Program-made: the position numbers and the translations under genes | DNA from: a virus | DNA: 29,702 nt | IMG/VR virus record: IMGVR_UViG_3300007512_001628 | Location: 1 to 29,702 of that record | Strand: one strand, 5' to 3' | The notes under the pieces: model-generated | Database searches by the model: none | What the model saw: the letters and a program-made list of their open reading frames with translations, nothing else | Told to the model about the DNA's origin: nothing | Shown: positions 15,112 through 21,214 of the stretch, one piece after another | How positions within the stretch are numbered: position 1 is the stretch's first letter | Layout of the letters: each line of letters begins with the position of its first letter

Positions 15112-15729
15112 ATGTTTACCAATAATGAGAGTCCCGAGGAAGAGACTGCACCTAACGACGAACCACACATGATCGGACCAGCACACGAGGAAGACCCGCC
15201 CCTGATGGGGCTTGTCGGAGATATCACTGAAGAGGCTGCACAACAGATGGCTATGTCGCTACTGAGTTACAATGGCGGCAAGATCGTGGCTTCTAGAGAA
15301 GACTTAGACGATACTGTCGATATTGAGTTTCTTATATCCTCCGGGGGAGGCTCGGTCAATGACATGTTTACCGTTTATGACCTTATGCGGATAGTGAAGT
15401 CCAACCGTGACATTGCCACTTTTGGCTATGGACGCGTATACTCCGCAGCCGTGCTGCTACTAGCAGCGGGTACCCGAGGCAAGAGGCATATCGCGAAGAA
15501 CGCACGAATGATGATCCATCACTGCTCTTCTAATGCTGGCGGCACCCACCCAGATATCCGAGCCAACTTTGATGAACTCAAGAAGGTGGAAGACATGATG
15601 GTGGAAGCCCTTGCAGAGCACAGCGCCCTGTCGGTAGGGGAGATTTACAACATCATGTCCCGCAACACAGATGAATTTTTCTCAGCTGAGGATGCATTAG
15701 AAATGGGTCTTGTTGACAAAATCATCTAA
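15112..15729 (+). CDS. clpP: ClpP-like serine protease, paralogue 2
   Basis: A 205-residue ClpP-fold protease with an intact triad: Ser111 in GYGRVYSAAVLLLAAG, His136 in ARMMIHHCSS and Asp187 in RNTDEFFSAEDALEMG. ISSGGGSVNDMFTVYDLMR is the standard Gly-rich oxyanion segment. An acidic extension of about 30 residues (ESPEEETAPNDE...) precedes the fold (MGLVGDITEEAAQQM) and is not in paralogue 1. The two share little beyond family motifs, so this looks like separate descent rather than recent duplication. It stands between a membrane protein and long virion-type genes and 500 bases after the acidic scaffold-like gene, so a head-maturation protease role is plausible. Host-protein degradation with host ClpX is the alternative. 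The start directly follows the previous stop. Confidence 0.9.
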   Translation: MFTNNESPEEETAPNDEPHMIGPAHEEDPPLMGLVGDITEEAAQQMAMSLLSYNGGKIVASREDLDDTVDIEFLISSGGGSVNDMFTVYDLMRIVKSNRDIATFGYGRVYSAAVLLLAAGTRGKRHIAKNARMMIHHCSSNAGGTHPDIRANFDELKKVEDMMVEALAEHSALSVGEIYNIMSRNTDEFFSAEDALEMGLVDKII

Positions 15730-15734
15730 TTAGT
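15726..15734 (+). promoter_or_regulatory. CTAATTAGT, weak late-promoter-like element
   Basis: CTAATTAGT lies at the stop codon of ClpP 2, about 30 bases before the ATG of the 567-residue gene. It matches the CTAWTTA core of the elements at 4631, 21202 and 26150 but not the TATA end. Weak support. Confidence 0.2.
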
Positions 15735-15755
15735 ACTAGCGCCCGAGGACAAACC

Positions 15756-17459
15756 ATGAATATTGATACACTTGTAGAGAGTTTTTATAAAAAAGCAGAT
15801 GATAACGCAGACCTCATCAACGAGGTGATGAAACTTCTGTTGACCGAGGCTCCAGCTTCAACCGAACCCAAGTCTGAGACCTTTACATTTGACCTGATCC
15901 CCACCATTCCAGTTAACGAACTGGGTTGGGGTGCAATGGTCACCCCGAAAGGAAGGAAGACTCCGGTCCCTGTTGACAAGGGCGCGCGCACAGAGTTGTC
16001 TCAATATCTCCAAAACATTGGTAAAGGTAAAGACTTGCGCGGAAAGATTGAAGAACTCAATAGGTTCTTCGACGGCAAGAGTGCCCCGGGGCCCTCAGGC
16101 GGTCCCGGTAATCAGCTTCGAAAGACTATTTCATACCTAGTTTTTTATAAAACACTGACACAGATTATTACTAACTTCAATGCATCCTCCGCAGGCTTTT
16201 CTTTTGAATCCTTTTTGGCTGTTCTGCTGGACGCTAAGAGAGGAAGACAGGTGCCTGCATCTGGTGCCGAAACAATTGCTGATATCATTGTATACAAAGA
16301 GGGGCGCCCTATTTCCCTCAAATTATATAGAGAGGGAGGGCTTAAGGTGGGTGGATCCTACCGGCAGTTGATAGAGGACTTAACCCGCCCCCCCCACTTG
16401 ATGGAATATATCGTGGTGACTAAGGATGTTGAAGAGGGCGTCGAGGGTATTAGTAGACTGAGCTTCTATGGTTTTAACTTTACGTTGAACAATGTGGTGG
16501 AGATCCTGCCCCTGGGGGCGAACAATATCCCCAAGATGTCTATCCCGGGTGTCTTCTTTGATGATGCTGCCATCGCCGAACTCAAAGCCGCCGGCGGATT
16601 CGCGGAATATCTGAAGCTCCCAAAGAAGGGAAGCGTTAATGTTAAGCCGTTGCTGGACTACTTCATTGAGACTGCCACCACTTTGATGCAGAAGAACGGC
16701 CTGCCCGACGAGATGGTGGCGAGCCTAGAGCAGTCCATGGCTCAATACATAGATATGGAAACTGGGGAACTCTTAGACCAGAAGGAGAAGGACAATCCAA
16801 AAATATTATTTAAAAGCAATAAGAAAGGGGCCCCAGCGGCGGGACAGACCGCCCCGGCCTACAAAACACTGCTTAAGAACATTCGCAATGGACTTGTGGG
16901 GGGCGCCCCAGCAGAGGCTAAGGCTGCGGTACTCCTACTTCTCGACGCCTACATCGCGACCACTGCAAAGTTCAAGGAGGCAGTCGGCGCCGGCGGCTCC
17001 CGCGAAGCCAAGTTCAAAGAGTTGGACTTCCGGAGCGGAGAAGATTCGATCGCGCGGTTGAAAGAACTCCGCAAGGATCCGGAGATTTATAAGCTGGCTC
17101 TTCAAAATTCTGTTGGGGTTTCTCGCCGTGAAGACTTTGATTTAACCAAGGGACAGCTTGAGGCCATTGGTAATGCGAACTGGGAAGACGACCAAAAGCT
17201 CTATCCTTATGATGAATTTGATGTGGGAACCATTGAGATCGGTGTCCAAAAGGTTCAAGACATGCTGGACAACTCAGTTAACACATTTAATTCTGTTATC
17301 TTTCAAGTCTTCACAGATCTCAAGACTTTATCGGTCAATCTAAACGGCTACGTAGCCAGCGGACTTAACAAGCCCAAAATGGCAGACACGGCAAAGGAAG
17401 CTGCAGAGGATATCGCGACCGGTACCGGAGAGATCGCTGACGAAAAAGATGGCGGCTGA
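15756..17459 (+). CDS. Large protein with a PD-(D/E)xK-like nuclease core
   Basis: A 567-residue protein. Residues about 145-210 have a nuclease-like layout: GFSFESFLAVLL with Glu151, then ETIADIIV with Asp176, then PISLKLY with Lys189, and GGSYRQLIEDL. This fits a PD-(D/E)xK fold in which Ser replaces the acidic residue before Lys, a variant I recall in uncharacterised T4-like marine phage proteins. The helical N-terminus contains NEVMKLLLTEA, similar in feel to other possible virion-targeting starts here. The long C-terminal part (310-567) is helical, with Ala/Gly-rich linkers, and ends acidic. Size and position suggest a virion or packaging-linked protein, possibly an injected nuclease. 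GAGG near 15745 serves the ATG, and the gene runs almost to the groEL promoter. Function is inferred. Confidence 0.6.
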   Translation: MNIDTLVESFYKKADDNADLINEVMKLLLTEAPASTEPKSETFTFDLIPTIPVNELGWGAMVTPKGRKTPVPVDKGARTELSQYLQNIGKGKDLRGKIEELNRFFDGKSAPGPSGGPGNQLRKTISYLVFYKTLTQIITNFNASSAGFSFESFLAVLLDAKRGRQVPASGAETIADIIVYKEGRPISLKLYREGGLKVGGSYRQLIEDLTRPPHLMEYIVVTKDVEEGVEGISRLSFYGFNFTLNNVVEILPLGANNIPKMSIPGVFFDDAAIAELKAAGGFAEYLKLPKKGSVNVKPLLDYFIETATTLMQKNGLPDEMVASLEQSMAQYIDMETGELLDQKEKDNPKILFKSNKKGAPAAGQTAPAYKTLLKNIRNGLVGGAPAEAKAAVLLLLDAYIATTAKFKEAVGAGGSREAKFKELDFRSGEDSIARLKELRKDPEIYKLALQNSVGVSRREDFDLTKGQLEAIGNANWEDDQKLYPYDEFDVGTIEIGVQKVQDMLDNSVNTFNSVIFQVFTDLKTLSVNLNGYVASGLNKPKMADTAKEAAEDIATGTGEIADEKDGG

Positions 17460-17473
17460 ATAATAAAAACTGT

Positions 17474-17501
17474 TTGACATTTCAAACAATTGTGTTATAA
17501 T
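17474..17501 (+). promoter_or_regulatory. Strong sigma70 promoter of groEL
   Basis: TTGACA (17474-17479), a 16-base spacer and TATAAT (17496-17501) with an extended TGt before the -10. Both boxes are full consensus. The -35 lies in the inverted repeat TGTTTGA-CATT-TCAAACA (17471-17488). The -10 region GTGTTATAATA..ACAAT is nearly identical to the hsp20 promoter at 20712, which suggests joint control. Predicted start about 17508. Confidence 0.9.
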
Positions 17502-17527
17502 AAACAATAGACGAAAGAGAGTCATGA

Positions 17528-19102
17528 ATGCCGAAGTGCAAGTTTGAGGACCGTACTGGTCTGAGTGAGAAAGTTTTAAGGGGAGTGAATAAGCTAGCAG
17601 ATAATGTGGCCACCACCCTTGGTCCCAAGGGGCGCAATGTTATCCTCCATCAAAAAGGAAAAGACCCGATCATCACTAAAGATGGTGTAACCGTAAGTGC
17701 GTTCGTTCACATCGACGATGAGTTTGAAAATGCTGCAGCCCAGATTATTAAACAGGCAACGTCCCAAACGAATGCCATGGCAGGCGATGGAACCACAACA
17801 GCGACCGTGCTAGCTAGAGGAATCCTGACGAAGGCGCAGCGGTACATCACAGCCGGCGCTTCACCAGTAGAACTTAAGAGAGGGATCGACTCCGCCGTGA
17901 CTTATTTAACAAATTGTATGCGAGACACAGCATGCCCTATTGAAACTCTTGCAGATGTGGAGAACATTGCTAGTATTTCTGCCAACAATGATCGGGAGAT
18001 CGGCAAGCTAATTGCGACCGCTGTTGACAAAGCCGGAAAAGACGGCTCCATCACCATTGAGGAGTCTAAAACGGTCGACACCTCCTTAGACATCATTGAG
18101 GGGTTCAGGCTAGAGTCGGGATATGCCGCTAGCGCTTTTATAACCGATGAACGCCGCGGCGCAGTCCACTATGAATCACCTCTTTTTCTAGTTACTGATA
18201 ACCGTATTGACGCGGTAGATCAAATTTTGCCCGCTCTGGAACTCATCGCTCGCGACGCCCGTCCTTTGATTATTGTAGCGGAAGAGATCGAGGGGCAAGC
18301 TTTAGCTGCGCTTATAATGAATACGGTACGGGGGACTATGAAGATTGCCGCTGTAAAAGCACCCTTCTACGGCGCCCGCCGCCGAGCCATGCTAGCTGAT
18401 TTAGCCTTGTCCACAGGTTCAGAGTTCTTCACCCGCGAGAGTGCGGTTAGTTTGAGAGACATTAAGCTAAGCCATTTCGGTCAGGCAAAATCAGTGGATG
18501 TGCTAAAGGGAAAGACAACCGTCATTGGGGGGAAGGGATCTCCCGAAGCCATTGACAAGCGCATCGAGATTTTGAAGCAGGAGATGGCTGCCACGGATGA
18601 TATGCACGAGTGCGAGAATATACAAGAACGGATTACGAAGCTAGCTGCTGGAGTGGCCGTTATCCGCGTCGGCGCGTCGACCGAGGTAGAGATGATTGAA
18701 AAGAAGCATAGGATCGAAGATGCACTAGAGGCTGTGAAGTCAGCACAAGAGGAGGGCATAGCCCCCGGGGGCGGCATCGCTCTCCTTCGTGCTGCAGCAA
18801 AACTAGAAGCGGTACAAACAGCAAACGAAGATCAGGAGTTTGGGGTAGAAATTGTTCGCACAGCTGTCGAAGAGCCACTACGTCAGATGGCACTCAACTG
18901 TGGGCTCTCGCCGGATTTAATCCTTAATATTATAATGGGAGAGGACCCCGAGTACGGATACGATTTCCGAAATGATAAAGTGGTAGACATGTTTAAGGCA
19001 GGCATCATTGATCCAGTCAAGGTAACTCGAACTGCCCTCCAGAACGCAGCATCGGCAGCAGGAACATTAATAACAACTTCGCATGCTATTATAGAATTAT
19101 AA
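17528..19102 (+). CDS. groEL: GroEL chaperonin (phage-encoded)
   Basis: A 524-residue group I chaperonin that folds proteins in an ATP-driven ring. Key residues fall exactly at E. coli numbering: Asp87 in GDGTTTATVLA (nucleotide) and Asp398 in RIEDALEAVKSA (ATP hydrolysis). GPKGRNV, TKDGVTV, the apical-domain substrate groove region and EEGIAPGGG are also conserved. The flexible GGM tail of bacterial GroEL is absent; the protein ends SHAIIEL. The N-terminus MPKCKFEDRTGLSEKVLRGV differs from the usual AAKDVKFG, which argues against recent capture of the host gene. A strong dedicated promoter and a purine-rich GAAAGAGAG site precede the ATG; a nearby ATG at 17524 is out of frame. Its likely partner is the GroES-like protein at 4351. 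Probable clients are phage capsid or tail proteins. Confidence 0.96.
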   Translation: MPKCKFEDRTGLSEKVLRGVNKLADNVATTLGPKGRNVILHQKGKDPIITKDGVTVSAFVHIDDEFENAAAQIIKQATSQTNAMAGDGTTTATVLARGILTKAQRYITAGASPVELKRGIDSAVTYLTNCMRDTACPIETLADVENIASISANNDREIGKLIATAVDKAGKDGSITIEESKTVDTSLDIIEGFRLESGYAASAFITDERRGAVHYESPLFLVTDNRIDAVDQILPALELIARDARPLIIVAEEIEGQALAALIMNTVRGTMKIAAVKAPFYGARRRAMLADLALSTGSEFFTRESAVSLRDIKLSHFGQAKSVDVLKGKTTVIGGKGSPEAIDKRIEILKQEMAATDDMHECENIQERITKLAAGVAVIRVGASTEVEMIEKKHRIEDALEAVKSAQEEGIAPGGGIALLRAAAKLEAVQTANEDQEFGVEIVRTAVEEPLRQMALNCGLSPDLILNIIMGEDPEYGYDFRNDKVVDMFKAGIIDPVKVTRTALQNAASAAGTLITTSHAIIEL

Positions 19103-19135
19103 GCCTATTTAGTGAGCGAAAAGGGGATAGGTACA

Positions 19136-19417
19136 ATGACGGACGATGAACAACAGAAGCTTACTGTTATGATGGTAGAGCTGTCGAGTAAAGTTCAAAT
19201 ACTATTAGACAAACAAGATGAATTGGCTGAGAATATTAACAAAATCAAAGAAGCGGTCTACAATCCGGACTCCGGTCTATACGCACGACTTCGAGACCTG
19301 GACACTAGAATCCAGCACATTGAGACATGGAAGGCGATGAACGCAAAGATTCAGTGGCTCGTCGGCGGCTCCGTGGTGGGACTGTTGGTAAAGACCGTAT
19401 GGACAACGTTATTTTAA
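19136..19417 (+). CDS. Coiled-coil protein with C-terminal membrane anchor
   Basis: A 93-residue protein from the ATG at 19136. An in-frame GTG at 19112 would add eight residues, but GGGGA at 19123-19127 sits eight bases before the ATG. Residues about 5-65 form a heptad-type helix (VELSSKVQILLDKQDELAENINKI), broken by YNPDSGLYARLRDLDTRI. The last 25 residues (IQWLVGGSVVGLLVKTVWTTLF) are a membrane helix. This resembles XhlA-like or holin-accessory proteins and short phage membrane proteins of unknown job. Lysis control or envelope attachment are the leading ideas; neither is shown. It follows groEL closely and could be read from the same promoter. Confidence 0.6.
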   Translation: MTDDEQQKLTVMMVELSSKVQILLDKQDELAENINKIKEAVYNPDSGLYARLRDLDTRIQHIETWKAMNAKIQWLVGGSVVGLLVKTVWTTLF

Positions 19418-19439
19418 TAAACATACAAAAGGAGAGAAC

Positions 19440-19754
19440 ATGAGAGTAAAATTATCTTATACAGTGGACGAGGCAGATGTCATGCAAGAAGCCTCCAAGC
19501 TGGTGGGACTGTCAGGGGAAGATATGCAGAAAATAATTGATTATTTTACGCGATTACAGGGTGAGCTGAATGGCAAAGAGGGTGAGAAGCCCAATGCTGT
19601 CCAGTGTTTAGAAACAATTGATGAATTTAGAGGCACCCTTCTTAAGGTGGACCTTCGACTTAGCGAAGTAGCAGAAGTAGTAGGAGCCTATGCTGACTAT
19701 CAGCTTCGTCATCATGACCCCGAAAACGATCCAGCCACAGAGGACGTGTCTTAA
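19440..19754 (+). CDS. Small acidic helical protein of unknown function
   Basis: A 104-residue protein with an excellent ribosome-binding site (AAAGGAGAG just before the ATG). It starts MRVKLSYTVDEADVMQEASKL and is mainly helical, with an acidic tail (HHDPENDPATEDVS). I recall short proteins with a similar MRVK.SYTVD start in large marine phages, but no function is attached to them. It overlaps the following gene by one base (TAATG), so it belongs to the run 19136-20708. Confidence 0.7.
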   Translation: MRVKLSYTVDEADVMQEASKLVGLSGEDMQKIIDYFTRLQGELNGKEGEKPNAVQCLETIDEFRGTLLKVDLRLSEVAEVVGAYADYQLRHHDPENDPATEDVS

Positions 19755-20005
19755 TGGCGCCCCCTTGTAAGGTGGGAGATCTAGTACATATCCCTCAGTC
19801 TGTAAGTCTCATCGATTGCCCCCCCGCCGACGACCCACAGCTTACTATTCCGTTAAGAATCAAGGAGACTACCGCCCCGGAGCTGGGAGTCGTAACAGGA
19901 TTGTCTCAATCCGGCTATGTTCGGGTTTTTTGTGACGGTACAAACTGGTCAGTTAAAGATGGTAGCGTTTATACCCTACCCATTCCAGGAGAACAACATG
20001 ATTAG
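19754..20005 (+). CDS. Small beta-rich (KOW/SH3-like) protein
   Basis: An 83-residue protein. The pattern KVGDLVHIP, then PELGVVTGLSQSGYVRVFCDG, then WSVKDGSVYTLP is that of a small beta-barrel with an opening GDLV strand and a GxV turn, as in KOW or SH3-like domains. A second protein of this build is at 29246 (IKVGDLVRIKGNDW...LGIVTEI). The function is unknown. Its start shares TAATG with the upstream gene, and its end overlaps the next gene by eight bases. Confidence 0.7.
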   Translation: MAPPCKVGDLVHIPQSVSLIDCPPADDPQLTIPLRIKETTAPELGVVTGLSQSGYVRVFCDGTNWSVKDGSVYTLPIPGEQHD

Positions 20006-20306
20006 ATTTACAGAAGTGGTTAATCAGACAGAGTTCAATCCCAGAATGGAAAGAACCGCGGTCTTAGACTTTGCTATTCGCGAGGTATGGATTAACCCTG
20101 CACATGTAGCAAACCTGCGCGAAGCACCAGGATATCAAAAACTTCTTCAGGAGGGACGGCTCCCTGCGGACCTGGATTTGCAGCATCGCTTCACCGCTAT
20201 TACAACTATGACTGGGAATATAGAAGAGGTGTATGTGGTGGTGGGTGATATGAGCACTATCGCTAACCGCTTGAGTGTTAACCAAACTAGGTTACTGAAG
20301 GGATAA
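19998..20306 (+). CDS. Unidentified 102-residue protein
   Basis: I prefer the ATG at 19998, because AGGAG at 19987-19991 sits just before it. A longer in-frame start at 19917 lies inside the upstream gene. The protein reads MIRFTEVVNQTEFNPRMERTAVLDFAIREVWINPAHVANL. It has a regular mix of strands (DFAIREVWINP, RFTAITTMTG, EEVYVVVGD) and could be a small alpha-beta fold. The layout resembles short proteins that govern attachment or sensing of phage factors, but I do not recognise it. It lies just before the cupin gene. Confidence 0.65.
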   Translation: MIRFTEVVNQTEFNPRMERTAVLDFAIREVWINPAHVANLREAPGYQKLLQEGRLPADLDLQHRFTAITTMTGNIEEVYVVVGDMSTIANRLSVNQTRLLKG

Positions 20307-20309
20307 GAT

Positions 20310-20708
20310 ATGCAGCGTACAGCTACAATTATAGATAAGCCATGGGGTACTGAAGAGATTTGGGCGACTACTCATCATAGCATAGGGAAACTACTCACTA
20401 TCAACCCCGGGCACCGATTGTCTCGCAAGTATCATAAAAGGAAGAGCCATACTATTAGAATTCTGGAGGGAACTCTTCTACTTGAAATCGGTCCCCGAGC
20501 AGAGGGGGCTACAATTGAGATGCGTTGGCTTGAGCCGGGGATGGTTCACCATCTTCCCTCCAACACCATACATCGGTTCTGCGCTGGAGAAGAGGTGGTT
20601 AAAATTCTAGAACTTTCTCTTGCGGGACCCGATGACTCGGTTCGCTTGGCTGACGATTATAAGCGCATTACAGATATTCCTGAGCCTCTTCATCAAAGTG
20701 ATAAATAA
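20310..20708 (+). CDS. Cupin of the type II mannose-6-phosphate isomerase family
   Basis: A 132-residue single-domain cupin that matches the isomerase half of ManC/AlgA enzymes. It has KPWGTEEIW (10-18), GHRLSRKYHKRKSHT (34-48) with metal-ligand-type His residues, LEGTLLLEIG, PGMVHHLPSNTIHRF (76-90), and the closing DSVRLADDYKR (109-119), which parallels DIVRxxDDYGR. That end motif is characteristic of the family. It would convert fructose-6-phosphate and mannose-6-phosphate. Free-standing small cupins of this kind exist, and some serve other sugar phosphates. It is one of two or three mannose-route genes here (with 25421 and perhaps 6413). The ATG follows AAGGGATAAGAT, four bases after the previous stop. 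Confidence 0.75.
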   Translation: MQRTATIIDKPWGTEEIWATTHHSIGKLLTINPGHRLSRKYHKRKSHTIRILEGTLLLEIGPRAEGATIEMRWLEPGMVHHLPSNTIHRFCAGEEVVKILELSLAGPDDSVRLADDYKRITDIPEPLHQSDK

Positions 20709-20711
20709 TAC

Positions 20712-20739
20712 TTGACAATCAAATCTCCAGTGTTATAAT
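20712..20739 (+). promoter_or_regulatory. Strong sigma70 promoter of hsp20
   Basis: TTGACA (20712-20717), a 16-base spacer and TATAAT (20734-20739) with an extended TGt. It matches the groEL promoter at GTGTTATAATA..ACAAT and also has a TTGA-CAA-TCAA inverted repeat on the -35 (20712-20722). Predicted start about 20746, at the foot of a hairpin. Confidence 0.9.
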
Positions 20740-20746
20740 ACACAAT

Positions 20747-20764
20747 GTAAGCGGTACAGCTTAC
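20747..20764 (+). promoter_or_regulatory. Hairpin at the 5' end of the hsp20 mRNA
   Basis: GTAAGC (20747-20752), loop GGTACA, GCTTAC (20759-20764). The stem begins at the predicted transcript start and leaves the AAGGAG site (20770-20775) free, so it does not look like an RNA thermometer. Protection of the 5' end from decay is the likelier role. The 14623 promoter gives a transcript with the same six-pair, six-loop form. Confidence 0.6.
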
Positions 20765-20781
20765 AATTCAAGGAGATAAAT

Positions 20782-21192
20782 ATGTACCCCGTTCTTAGTA
20801 ACAACATGCTGCTCAAGCAGCGCAACCTGATCGACACCCTGTTCGGTGAGGACTTTTTCAGCACGCCCACCGCGGCTGTGATTGATGATTATTCGGTGCG
20901 CACTAACGTGTCCACCACTGATGAGGAGTATCGCATTGATATCGTTGCTCCCGGACTCGACAAGAGCGACATGAATGTGAAGGTTGAAAACAGCCAGCTT
21001 TATGTTTCTTATGATAACGAGAACACTGATAAGACTGAGCGAGTTTATTATCGTTCGTTCACCCGCTATTGGAAGCTGCCCGTTGATGTGGACGCTGCCT
21101 CCATCCGTGCGGACTACAACCAGGGCATTCTGTCCGTCTTCGTTCCCCGCGAGACCCCTGCGTCCAATTCCATTGATATTGACATTAAGTAA
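20782..21192 (+). CDS. Small heat-shock protein (Hsp20/alpha-crystallin)
   Basis: A 136-residue ATP-independent holdase that keeps unfolded proteins soluble for GroEL or other chaperones. The alpha-crystallin domain spans about residues 38-120. It has VRTNVSTTDEEYRIDIVAPGLDKSDMNVKVE, then FTRYWKLPVDVDAASIRADY and NQGILSVFVPR, the family's GxLxVxVP strand. An IDIDI motif at the C-terminus matches the I-x-I tail that docks neighbouring dimers. The N-terminal arm (LLKQRNLIDTLFGEDFF) is typical. AAGGAG at 20770-20775 gives a near-ideal start. Phage Hsp20 is known from marine T4-like phages. The dedicated promoter resembles that of groEL, so the two are probably made together. Confidence 0.93.
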   Translation: MYPVLSNNMLLKQRNLIDTLFGEDFFSTPTAAVIDDYSVRTNVSTTDEEYRIDIVAPGLDKSDMNVKVENSQLYVSYDNENTDKTERVYYRSFTRYWKLPVDVDAASIRADYNQGILSVFVPRETPASNSIDIDIK

Positions 21193-21201
21193 AATACACA
21201 A

Positions 21202-21210
21202 CTAATTATA
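21202..21210 (+). promoter_or_regulatory. CTAATTATA late-promoter-like element
   Basis: CTAATTATA begins 13 bases before the ATG at 21215, which has no ribosome-binding site. It is the same arrangement as at 4631 and 26150. A lone -10-type late promoter giving a leaderless or nearly leaderless mRNA is the inference. Confidence 0.4.
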
Positions 21211-21214
21211 GTTG

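Noticed and set aside
20747-20775. RNA thermometer upstream of hsp20
   Set aside because: The hairpin ends before the AAGGAG site and leaves it unpaired, so it cannot hide the ribosome-binding site by itself.
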